A stretch of 6,261 nucleotides of DNA from an uncultured Kiloniellales bacterium (GTDB lineage Bacteria; Pseudomonadota; Alphaproteobacteria; Kiloniellales; JAKSDN01): assembly GCA_947259625.1 (NCBI GenBank), contig CAMYMY010000321.1, positions 1 through 6,261 of the forward strand, in the 5' to 3' direction. Positions 1-5,988 of this stretch are shown here, piece by piece. Position 1 is the stretch's first letter. The number at the start of each line of letters is the position of its first letter. A model generated the notes under the pieces. That model worked only from the letters and a program-made list of their open reading frames with translations. It did no database searches and was not told the origin of the DNA. The translations under genes and the position numbers were made by a program.

Positions 1-113
1 CGCACCTTCTCGCGGTGGTCCGCGGGGATCGGCAGGGCGAACTGGAGCATCTCGATGCCGCCGTCCTGCGGGCTGCGGGTCACCTCCACGGTGTTGACGA
101 GCGAGTTCGGCAT
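1..113 (-). CDS. Unrecognised protein, N-terminal 37 codons only (gene leaves the window)
   Basis: On the minus strand an ATG at 113-111 opens a frame that stays open to the window edge. The peptide begins MPNSLVNTVEVTRSPQDGG and continues IEMLQFALPIPADHREKV. The start is supported by an AGGGA Shine-Dalgarno sequence (125-121) seven bases upstream and by GC-rich third codon positions throughout. I see no signal peptide or membrane segment; the visible part looks like the start of a soluble protein. I do not recognise the family. In many alphaproteobacteria recG lies divergent from sdhE-mfd, but this N-terminus does not resemble RecG. The gene is divergent from sdhE and shares its upstream spacer. 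I am fairly sure it is a real gene and have no basis for a function. Confidence 0.6.
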   Translation of the reverse strand, partial: MPNSLVNTVEVTRSPQDGGIEMLQFALPIPADHREKV

Positions 114-172
114 CTCTTGGTCCCTGCGCTGGTTCGACGAAACTGGGCGGCCTTGCCGTTCCGCCCCGCCGC

Positions 173-193
173 CGGGCCGCTTTCGGGCCGTTT
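173..193. repeat. Short tandem repeat CGGGCCG(C)TTT, two copies
   Basis: CGGGCCGCTTT (173-183) is followed directly by CGGGCCGTTT (184-193). The two units differ by one C, giving a period of 11 bases, about one helical turn. It lies in the divergent spacer, 60-80 bases upstream of the minus-strand start. It may be a binding site or a chance low-complexity duplication; the sequence does not decide. Confidence 0.4.
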
Positions 194-221
194 CGCGGAA
201 GGCGGTTCTCTACCTGTTCAG

Positions 222-249
222 ATTGCCTCATTGAGGTTAAGAATTGCCT
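222..249. repeat. Palindrome CCTCATTGAGG between phased ATTGCCT direct repeats (operator candidate)
   Basis: CCTCA-T-TGAGG (226-236) is a perfect inverted repeat with 5-base arms. ATTGCCT occurs at 222-228 and again at 243-249, exactly 21 bases apart, close to two helical turns. The group sits in the A+T-richer centre of the spacer between two divergent genes, where a regulator would be expected to bind. No known operator consensus was recognised. Confidence 0.35.
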
Positions 250-262
250 AGCGCGGACGGTA

Positions 263-293
263 AACCGGCGGACTTTCGGGTGAAAGTCTGGTT
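263..293. promoter_or_regulatory. Hairpin or dyad-symmetric element just upstream of sdhE
   Basis: GACTTTC (271-277) and GAAAGTC (282-288) are perfect complements around the four-base loop GGGT. AACC (263-266) and GGTT (290-293) extend the stem across a small asymmetric internal loop (GGCG against T). The element ends 9 bases before the sdhE ribosome binding site. It is followed by TAAAGCGCGC, not a T-run, so it is not a standard intrinsic terminator. It could be a 5'-leader hairpin of the sdhE-mfd transcript or a protein-binding dyad. No known riboswitch was recognised. Confidence 0.4.
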
Positions 294-302
294 AAAGCGC
301 GC

Positions 303-308
303 GGGGAG
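303..308 (+). promoter_or_regulatory. Ribosome binding site of sdhE
   Basis: GGGGAG lies eight bases before the ATG at 317. It decides the start: the alternative GTG at 308-310 in the same frame overlaps this motif and would leave no room for a ribosome binding site. Confidence 0.6.
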
Positions 309-316
309 TGCGGCCC

Positions 317-580
317 ATGAACGAGAGCCTGGAGGTCCGGCGCAAGCGCCTCGCCTACCGCAGCCGGCACCGCGGCACCAAGGAGCTGGACATCCTGGTC
401 GGCGCCTTCGCCGAGCGCCACGCGGCGGCGCTGGACGCGGAGCAGCTCGCGCGCTTCGAGGCACTGCTGGAATTGCCCGAGCCGCTGCTCTATGACTGGC
501 TGACCGGCAAGAGCGCGCCGCCGGCCGAGCACGACCACGACGTCACCCGCTTGTTCCTGCAGTTCAAGTTGAAGCCATAA
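317..580 (+). CDS. sdhE: FAD assembly factor SdhE (succinate dehydrogenase flavinylation factor)
   Basis: The gene encodes an 87-residue protein, a normal length for the SdhE/YgfY (Sdh5, DUF339) family. These small helical cytoplasmic proteins help attach FAD covalently to SdhA, the flavoprotein subunit of succinate dehydrogenase, and also act on fumarate reductase in some bacteria. The signature RGxxE motif is present as R19-G20-T21-K22-E23, followed by L-D, and the family's second conserved patch reads LLYDWLTG (57-64). An N-terminal basic helix (LEVRRKRLAYRSRHRG) is also typical. The start is ATG 317 on the basis of its ribosome binding site. The TAA stop is five bases before mfd, so the two genes are probably co-transcribed and perhaps translationally coupled. 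This pairing is common in Alphaproteobacteria. No key residue is missing. Confidence 0.95.
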   Translation: MNESLEVRRKRLAYRSRHRGTKELDILVGAFAERHAAALDAEQLARFEALLELPEPLLYDWLTGKSAPPAEHDHDVTRLFLQFKLKP

Positions 581-1696
581 CACCTTTGAAATCGCTCGCA
601 GAAAGGCTGTCGGAACCGGGCCGCGTGCTGCTCGCCAACGCGCCGGAGGGCGTGGACGCCCTGGTGCTGGCGCGAAGCCTCGCGGCGCGCCGGGCGGCCG
701 GCGAGGCCGGGCCGCTGCTCCATGTGGCGCGGGACGACGCGCGCATGGCGCGCCTGGCCGAGGCGGTCCGGTTCTTCGCGCCGGAGGCCGAGGTCCTGAC
801 CCTGCCGGCCTGGGACTGCCTGCCCTACGACCGGGTCAGCCCGCACCGCGACATCGTCGCCCGGCGCATCGCCTGTCTCGCCCGCCTGATGGACCCCGCG
901 CCAGCGGCCGGCGGGCGCCTCGTCGTCACCACGGTGAGCGCGCTGCTGCAGCGCCTGCCGCCGCGCGCGGCGCTCGAGGGGCGGGTGCTGGCCGGCCGGC
1001 CGGGCGACCGGCTGGACCCGCGGGACCTGATGGCCTTCTTCACGGCCAACGGCTACGAGCGCTCGGAGACCGTGGGCGAGCCGGGCGAGTACGCGCTGCG
1101 CGGCGGCATCGTCGACGTCTACCCGCCGGGCGAGGCCCAGCCGCTGCGCTTGGACTTCTTCGGCGACGAGCTCGAGTCCCTGCGCCGCTTCGACCCGCTG
1201 AGCCAACGCACCATAGGCAAGGCCGAGAGCTTCGCGCTCAGGCCGGTCAGCGAGGTGGTCCTGGACGAGGCGGCGATCGCGCGTTTCCGCAGCGGCTACC
1301 GCGAGGCCTTCGGCGCGGTGCGCGGCGACGACCCGCTCTACGCGGCGGTCAGCGCCGGCCGGCCGCACCCGGGCCTGGAGCATTGGCTGCCGCTGTTCTA
1401 CGACGCGGTCGAGACCCTGTTCGACTACCTGCCGGAGGCGCCGGTCACCCTCGACCACCAAGCCGAGGAGACCTGCCAGGCCCGGCTCGAGACCATCATG
1501 GACTTCTACGAGGCGCGCCGGAACCTGCAGGGCGCGCGCGAGACCGGCGGCTGGCCCTACCGGCCCCTGGTGCCCGAGCGGCTCTATCTGGACGGTCCGG
1601 AATGGCGCGACCGCTTGGCCGCGCGGCCCGGCGGGCAAATGTGGCCCTTCGCCGCGCCCGAGGGCGGGGCGCCGGGGCTCGCCGCCGAGGTGCTGG

Positions 1697-4063
1697 ATGC
1701 GGGCGGCCGCCGACGGGCGGCTCTACGACGCCGTGCGCGACTTCGTGCTGGGCGAGCAGGCGGCGGGCCGCCGGGTCCTGGTGGCCGCGTTCAGCGCGGG
1801 CTCGCTGGACCGCCTCGGTCACCTCCTGGCCGAGCACGGGATCGCGCACGAGGCCAAGGTCGGGTCCTGGGCCGAGGTTGCGGGCCTCGCCCCCGGGACC
1901 CTGGGGCTGATCACGCTCGGGCTCGAGCAGGGCTTCGGCACCGCCGAGGTCACGGTGATCGGCGAGCAGGACATTTTGGGCGAGCGCCTGGCCCGGCCCG
2001 CCGCCAAGCGCCAGCGGCCGGAGAACTTCCTGACCGAGGTCTCGGCACTCCACGACGGCGACTTCGTCGTCCACATCGAGCACGGCATCGCGCGCTACGA
2101 GGGCCTGGAGACGCTCGACATCGGCGGCGCGCCGCACGACTGCCTGAAGCTGATCTACCACGGCGGCGACAAGCTCTTCGTGCCGGTCGAGAACATCGAG
2201 GTGCTGTCACGCTTCGGCTCGGAGGAGGCCGGGGCCGAGCTGGACCGCCTGGGCCAGGGCCAGTGGCAGGCCAGGAAGGCGCGGGTCAAGGCGCGCATCA
2301 AGTCGATCGCCGACGAGCTGATCAAGGTGGCGGCCGCCCGCCAGCTCAAGACCGGCGAGGCCATGATTCCGGCCGAGGGCCTCTACGAGGAGTTCTGCGC
2401 CCGCTTTCCCTATCCCGAGACCGAGGACCAGCAGCGCGCCATCGAGGACACGCTGGACGACCTCGGCGCGGGCCGGCCGATGGACCGGCTGGTCTGCGGC
2501 GACGTCGGCTTCGGCAAGACCGAGGTGGCCCTGCGCGCGGCCTTCGTCGCGGTCATGACCGGCCGCCAGGTCGGGGTCATCGTGCCGACCACGCTGCTCG
2601 CCCGCCAGCACTTCCGGACCTTCGGCGAACGCTTCGCCGGCCTGCCGGTCAAGATCGCCCAGCTGTCGCGGCTGGTCTCGGCGCGCGAGGCCGCCGAGGT
2701 CAAGGCGGGCCTGAAGGACGGCCGCCTGGACATCGTGATCGGCACCCACGCGCTGCTCGCCAAGAGCGTCGAGTTCCGCGACCTGGGCCTCCTGGTCGTC
2801 GACGAGGAGCAGCACTTCGGCGTCAAGCAGAAGGAGCGCCTCAAGCAGCTGCGCGAGGACGTCCACGTGATCACCCTGAGCGCCACGCCGATCCCGCGCA
2901 CCCTCCAGCTGGCGCTCACCGGGGTCAAGGAGATGAGCCTGATCGCCACGCCGCCGGTCGACCGGCTGGCGGTGCGCACCTTCGTGCTGCCCTACGACCC
3001 GGTGGTCGTGCGCGAGGCGATCCTGCGCGAGCACTACCGCGGCGGCCAGGTGTTCTACGTCTGCCCGCGCATCGAGGACCTGCCGAAGCTCGAGGAGCGG
3101 CTGCTGAAGCTGGTGCCGGAAGTCAAGCTGGGAGTCGCCCACGGCCGCCTGACCCCGGCCGAGATCGAAACCGTAATGACCGGCTTCGTCGACCGCAGGT
3201 TCGACTTGCTGCTCTCGACCAACATCATCGAATCCGGCCTCGACATCCCAAGCGCCAACACCCTGGTCATCCACCGCGCCGACATGTTCGGCCTGGCCCA
3301 GCTCTACCAGCTGCGCGGCCGGATCGGGCGGGCCAAGCTGCGCGGCTATGCCTATCTGACCCTGCCGCCGGGCCGCCTCCTGACCCCGGCCGCCGAGAAG
3401 CGCCTGCACGTCATGCAGACCCTCGATACGCTCGGCGCCGGCTTCTCCTTGGCCAGCCACGACATGGACATCCGCGGCGCCGGCAACCTGCTGGGCGAGG
3501 AGCAGTCCGGGCACATCCGCGAGGTCGGCATCGAGCTCTACCAGCAGCTCCTGGAGGAGGCGGTGGCCAATGCGCGGGCCGGCGGCGCGCCGGCCGAGGA
3601 GCTTGCGCCCGAGGCCTGGACGCCGCAGATCGCCATCGGCACCCCGGTGCTGATCCCCGAGCGCTACGTGGCCGACCTCAACGTGCGGCTCGGCCTCTAC
3701 CGGCGCGTCGCCACGCTGGTCGACCGCGCCGAGATCGACGCCTTCGCGGCCGAGCTGATCGACCGCTTCGGCCCCCTGCCCGAGGAGGTCGAGAACCTGC
3801 TGCAGATCGTCGCGATCAAGCGCCTGTGCAAGGATGCCGGGGTCGACAAGGTGGAGGCCGGGCCGAAGGGCGCGGTCGTGTCGTTCTACCAGGACCACTT
3901 CGCCAACCTCGAGGGCCTGGTCGGGTTCGTCCAGCGGCAGGCGGGCAGCGTCAAGCTGAGGCCCGACCACAAGCTGATCTATCAGCGCCGCTGGGACGAT
4001 TCGCAGGCCCGGCTCGCCGGCGTGCGCCGCCTGCTCGGCGACCTTGCCGAACTGGCGGCATGA
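1697..4063 (+). CDS. mfd: Mfd C-terminal part: RNA polymerase-interaction, helicase/translocase and D7 domains (788 residues)
   Basis: This open frame holds all of Mfd after the UvrB-like module. Numbering from the ATG at 1697, residues about 110-190 form the CarD-like RNA polymerase interaction domain (VVHIEHGIARYEGL, KLFVPVENIEVLSRF). A relay helix region follows (about 190-220). The superfamily 2 translocase has Walker A GDVGFGKT (268-275), the DEEQ box (369-372) followed by HFG, motif III SATPIPRT (from 395), and motif VI QLRGRIGR (538-545). The last ~140 residues are the D7 domain, which packs on the UvrA-binding surface in the resting protein. No catalytic residue is missing. The ATG at 1697 has GAGG (1687-1690) six bases upstream, so separate translation is conceivable. 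The likelier origin is a frameshifted full-length mfd. In intact Mfd the N-terminal module keeps the motor repressed, so a free C-terminal half might be less controlled (inference). Confidence 0.9.
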   Translation: MRAAADGRLYDAVRDFVLGEQAAGRRVLVAAFSAGSLDRLGHLLAEHGIAHEAKVGSWAEVAGLAPGTLGLITLGLEQGFGTAEVTVIGEQDILGERLARPAAKRQRPENFLTEVSALHDGDFVVHIEHGIARYEGLETLDIGGAPHDCLKLIYHGGDKLFVPVENIEVLSRFGSEEAGAELDRLGQGQWQARKARVKARIKSIADELIKVAAARQLKTGEAMIPAEGLYEEFCARFPYPETEDQQRAIEDTLDDLGAGRPMDRLVCGDVGFGKTEVALRAAFVAVMTGRQVGVIVPTTLLARQHFRTFGERFAGLPVKIAQLSRLVSAREAAEVKAGLKDGRLDIVIGTHALLAKSVEFRDLGLLVVDEEQHFGVKQKERLKQLREDVHVITLSATPIPRTLQLALTGVKEMSLIATPPVDRLAVRTFVLPYDPVVVREAILREHYRGGQVFYVCPRIEDLPKLEERLLKLVPEVKLGVAHGRLTPAEIETVMTGFVDRRFDLLLSTNIIESGLDIPSANTLVIHRADMFGLAQLYQLRGRIGRAKLRGYAYLTLPPGRLLTPAAEKRLHVMQTLDTLGAGFSLASHDMDIRGAGNLLGEEQSGHIREVGIELYQQLLEEAVANARAGGAPAEELAPEAWTPQIAIGTPVLIPERYVADLNVRLGLYRRVATLVDRAEIDAFAAELIDRFGPLPEEVENLLQIVAIKRLCKDAGVDKVEAGPKGAVVSFYQDHFANLEGLVGFVQRQAGSVKLRPDHKLIYQRRWDDSQARLAGVRRLLGDLAELAA
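1699..1721 (+). other. Frameshift or deletion junction inside mfd, in a GC-only palindrome with flanking repeats
   Basis: In frame with the TTG start the sequence reads V-L-D-A-G-G-R up to 1710 and then turns into arginine- and glycine-rich nonsense. One frame over, sensible Mfd sequence (D-G-R-L-Y-D-A-V) starts at 1712. The switch falls in GGCGGCCGCC (1702-1711), a perfect palindrome. The word CGGGCGGC occurs at 1700-1707 and again at 1714-1721. Such sequence favours polymerase slippage, deletion between repeats, and assembly or basecalling errors. Confidence 0.7.
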
Positions 4064-4082
4064 GGCGGGGCCGGCCGAACGC

Positions 4083-4088
4083 AGGAGG
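4083..4088 (+). promoter_or_regulatory. Ribosome binding site of the adenylate cyclase gene
   Basis: AGGAGG, a full Shine-Dalgarno match, lies six bases before the ATG at 4095. It fixes that start over the in-frame upstream alternative at 4044, which lies inside the end of mfd. Confidence 0.8.
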
Positions 4089-4094
4089 TTCGTC

Positions 4095-5435
4095 ATGACC
4101 GACACGAGGCTCGAGGCGCGCCGCGGCGACCGCTTGCTGGCCGCCTTCCGCGCGGAGGAGCTGGCCGGGCTCAAGCTGGCGGCCCAGGCCCGCCTGGTGG
4201 CGCTCGTCGTGGTGGCGGTCTGGCTCTTCGTCTGGACAAAGCCGCCGCGGACGGAGGTCCTCGAGGCGCTCCTGGTCGTCTTCGCGCTGCTGGGCCTCGC
4301 CCACTATCGATTGCGGCGCAGGCGCCCGGACTGGCCCTGGCTGGGTTACATCTTCGTCGTGCTGGACTTCGGGCTCCTCGCCTTTTCGACACTCGGGCTG
4401 GAGACGCTTCTCGACGAGCCCTGGCCGCCGCAGATGGCGCTGCGCAACGGCACCGTGGTCTACTTCTTCGTCTTCGTCGGCCTGATGGCGCTCAGCTACA
4501 GGCCGCGCCTCATGCTCTGGAGCGGGTTCGTCGGCGCCCTGGCCTGGAGCGGCGGGGCCGCTTGGCTCGTGGCGCAGCCCGGCAGCTTGCCCGCCTTCAT
4601 AGATCGCGAGATGTCTGCGCAGGAGTCCCTCGCCTTGCACCTCGATCCGCGCTTTATCGACACCGGCGTGTGGCAGCAGAACGTCATCGTCCTGCTGCTG
4701 GTAGCCGGAATCCTGGCGGTGGCCGGCTGGCGCGGCAAGCGCCTGGTGCGGCGCCAGGCCGAGGCGGAGCGGGAGCGCGGCAACTTGGCGCGCCATTTCT
4801 CGCCCAACATGGTCGATCAGCTGGCCGGAACCGACGAGGCCCTGGGCGCCGTGCGCAGCCAGCCGGTCGCCGTGCTCTTCGCCGACATCGTCGGCTTCAC
4901 TCAGGTCTCCGAAGCGCTCCCGCCTGAACGGGTGATCGAGCTGCTGCGCGAGTTCCACGGGCGCATGTCCCGCGCCGTCTTCGAGAACGGGGGCACGGTC
5001 GACAAGTTCATCGGCGACGCCATCATGGCGACCTTCGGCACGCCCTTCACGGGCCCCGCCGACGCCGCCAACGCGGTCGCCTGCGCCCGGGCCATGGTCG
5101 GCGAGGCGGCGGCCTGGAACCGGCAGCGCTGGGCCGCCGGCCATACCCCGATCCAGATCGGCATCGGCGCGCACTACGGCCCGGCGGTGCTCGGCGACAT
5201 CGGCAGCGAGCGCCGCCTCGAATTCGCCGTGGTCGGCGACACGGTCAACGTGGCCAGCCGCCTCGAGGGCCTGACGCGAGGGCTCGGCGTCGACATCGCG
5301 CTCAGCGACGAGCTGGCCCGGCAGGTCGAGCTGGAAGACCGCGAGGAGATCCTCGACGGCTTCGCCCGGGGCCAGCCGCAGCAGCTCAAGAACCGCGAAA
5401 AGCCGCTCGTCGTGTGGATCTGGCGTGGGGCCTGA
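4095..5435 (+). CDS. Membrane-anchored class III adenylate cyclase, six transmembrane helices plus one catalytic domain
   Basis: The 446-residue protein should make cAMP from ATP at the cytoplasmic face of the inner membrane. Six hydrophobic stretches (about 33-48, 55-70, 84-101, 119-135, 139-160, 196-212) alternate with basic cytoplasmic segments (RLRRRR 72-76, YRPR 135-138, RGKRLVRR 213-220), which places both termini in the cytoplasm. A 35-residue loop (161-195) faces outward. A linker with RHFSPNMVDQL (233-243), typical of the cyclase transducer element, leads to the catalytic domain (about 258-440). All expected residues are present: metal-binding D264 (FADIVGFT) and D308 (DKFIGD), adenine-specifying K304 and D382, and transition-state N385 and R389 (GDTVNVASR). 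Class III cyclases act as dimers, and one domain per chain implies a homodimer. The gene starts 31 bases after mfd with no terminator between, so read-through from the sdhE-mfd promoter is likely. The ligand sensed by the membrane part is unknown; I do not recognise it as CHASE2 or HAMP. Confidence 0.92.
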   Translation: MTDTRLEARRGDRLLAAFRAEELAGLKLAAQARLVALVVVAVWLFVWTKPPRTEVLEALLVVFALLGLAHYRLRRRRPDWPWLGYIFVVLDFGLLAFSTLGLETLLDEPWPPQMALRNGTVVYFFVFVGLMALSYRPRLMLWSGFVGALAWSGGAAWLVAQPGSLPAFIDREMSAQESLALHLDPRFIDTGVWQQNVIVLLLVAGILAVAGWRGKRLVRRQAEAERERGNLARHFSPNMVDQLAGTDEALGAVRSQPVAVLFADIVGFTQVSEALPPERVIELLREFHGRMSRAVFENGGTVDKFIGDAIMATFGTPFTGPADAANAVACARAMVGEAAAWNRQRWAAGHTPIQIGIGAHYGPAVLGDIGSERRLEFAVVGDTVNVASRLEGLTRGLGVDIALSDELARQVELEDREEILDGFARGQPQQLKNREKPLVVWIWRGA

Positions 5436-5580
5436 GGGCACGGAGAGCAGAAATTGGGCGCGCCGTGTAATGGCAGAGGGAATCGTTGCGCGATGAGGCC
5501 CGGAGCCGCGGCTTCGCCGGCCGGATCTGATCACGAATTTGCCCCAAAAACGCCCAAAATCATGCTTATATTCAAGTTTG
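5436..5580. promoter_or_regulatory. Spacer with an A+T-rich promoter-like stretch before the small membrane protein gene
   Basis: The first part (5436-5520) is GC-rich and holds an inverted repeat CGGAGC-CGCG-GCTTCG (5501-5516), possibly a weak hairpin, without a T-run. The composition then changes sharply: 5533-5580 is unusually rich in A and T. TATATT (5567-5572) resembles a -10 box and would place transcription start at about 5579-5580, next to the ATG at 5581. The only -35-like word, TTGCCC (5539-5544), is too far away (22 bases), so the promoter is unproven. CCCAAAA occurs at 5543-5549 and 5553-5559, 10 bases apart. Confidence 0.35.
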
Positions 5581-5979
5581 ATGACGACCACCAAGAAACT
5601 GATTCTTATCGTCTTTCTTTACCTCCTGATCTCGGTTGTCTTGAGTGTTCTCTACCAGGATTGTCGAGACGCAAGGTGGCTGCGGAGCCATGTCCAGTGG
5701 AGCTATCTGGTGTGGTCCTTTCGCGGTCCGTTGTCGGCCGTGGAGTACGGATGGCACGGGCTGGCGCCGATCTGGCAGCCTCTCTGGACCTTCCTCGCCG
5801 CCAGCCCGGTCGTGATCTCCTTCCTGAGCATGCCGGTATTGTTCTCGGGCCAGGTTTCGGCGCGGCTCTGCTTGGTCGGCCTGATCTTGTGGATCGCTCT
5901 CGGGGCTTCGCTTTTCGCGGCCTCAGACCTCGAGGCCCAGATCGACCGCTTGATCGCCGTCGCGGCCGACTTACGGTGA
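5581..5979 (+). CDS. Small hypothetical membrane protein (132 residues, about three transmembrane helices)
   Basis: I do not recognise the family. From ATG 5581 the protein begins MTTTKKLILIVFLYLLISVV, a short basic N-terminus leading into a hydrophobic helix (7-25) that could be an uncleaved signal anchor. A polar, tryptophan-rich segment (26-67, with WSYLVWSF and GWHGLAPIWQPLW) follows, then two more helices (about 68-89 and 95-114) and a short charged tail. The start is uncertain: no good ribosome binding site precedes ATG 5581, and the frame is open upstream to a TTG at 5539. The clear hydrophobic pattern supports this frame over the overlapping low-complexity frame at 5454-6158. Its first codons use more A/T-ending codons (ATT, CTT, GTT, AGT) than the neighbours, suggesting a younger or transferred gene. 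It converges on the FrnE-like gene with a 9-base gap. Confidence 0.65.
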   Translation: MTTTKKLILIVFLYLLISVVLSVLYQDCRDARWLRSHVQWSYLVWSFRGPLSAVEYGWHGLAPIWQPLWTFLAASPVVISFLSMPVLFSGQVSARLCLVGLILWIALGASLFAASDLEAQIDRLIAVAADLR

Positions 5980-5988
5980 TCGGGGGTA

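Larger units (their letters stand above)
114..316. promoter_or_regulatory. Divergent intergenic spacer carrying the presumed promoters of the minus-strand gene and of sdhE
   Basis: These 203 bases separate two divergent starts, so they should hold promoters for both directions. The part nearer the minus-strand gene (121-205) is very GC-rich and includes a near-perfect tandem repeat (173-193). The part from about 206 to 250 is clearly richer in A and T, the most likely core promoter zone, and contains an 11-base palindrome and a phased pair of ATTGCCT words. A hairpin (263-293) lies just ahead of sdhE. I could not find a convincing -35/-10 pair at normal spacing on either strand, so the promoter assignment rests on position and composition alone. 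Confidence 0.4.
586..4063 (+). pseudogene. mfd: Transcription-repair coupling factor Mfd, interrupted by a frameshift near 1699-1712
   Basis: Mfd recognises RNA polymerase stalled at DNA damage, removes it by translocating on DNA, and recruits UvrA for nucleotide excision repair. The start is a TTG at 586, giving MKSLAERLSEPGRVLLANAP, which aligns with usual alphaproteobacterial Mfd N-termini. Codons 1-375 carry the UvrB-like module: LPAWDCLPYDRVSP (73-86), and LRGGIVDVYP followed by LRLDFFGDELESL (171-199). The arginine and phenylalanine positions known to contact UvrA in E. coli Mfd appear conserved (R172, R188, F191/F192). Homology then moves to the next frame at about 1712 and runs to TGA 4061-4063. 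The interval is 3478 bases, one more than a multiple of three. Around 12-16 residues usually found after the VLDAGGR stretch seem absent, so the lesion may be a deletion of 3n+2 bases. It may be a true mutation or a sequence error; both halves otherwise look intact. Confidence 0.85.

Noticed and set aside
15..251. Plus-strand 78-codon frame at the left edge
   Set aside because: It overlaps the better-supported minus-strand start (AGGGA plus ATG 113), lacks a ribosome binding site and has no recognisable content.
490..1638. 382-codon minus-strand open frame opposite sdhE and the start of mfd
   Set aside because: Shadow frame with low-complexity RLG/QAL-rich sequence, overlapping two well-supported genes.
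1687..1721. Programmed ribosomal frameshifting in mfd
   Set aside because: No slippery heptamer or stop-codon-driven shift site is visible, and residues appear to be missing at the junction, which frameshifting would not explain.
1712..4098. Continuation of the TTG 586 frame past the junction, open for about 790 further codons
   Set aside because: The translation is arginine-, glycine- and proline-rich with no family similarity, while the adjacent frame encodes perfect Mfd motifs. Its openness follows from the scarcity of stop codons in GC-rich DNA.
2207..4174. 655-codon minus-strand open frame opposite mfd
   Set aside because: It is a shadow of mfd: low-complexity composition, no ribosome binding site, and no recognisable domains.
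4095..5435. Guanylate cyclase instead of adenylate cyclase
   Set aside because: The purine-specifying positions are K304 and D382, the adenylate cyclase pair, not the Glu/Cys-type pair of guanylate cyclases.
5439..5467. CACGG/CCGTG inverted repeat right after the cyclase stop
   Set aside because: Five-base arms with a 19-base loop are expected by chance in this composition.
5501..5516. Hairpin CGGAGC-CGCG-GCTTCG as terminator of the cyclase transcript
   Set aside because: The stem is only six pairs including a G-U, and no T-run follows, so an intrinsic terminator is not supported.
3951..5594. 547-codon minus-strand open frame opposite the cyclase
   Set aside because: Rich in Arg, Gly, Ala and His, no motifs, and entirely antisense to a gene with all catalytic residues conserved.
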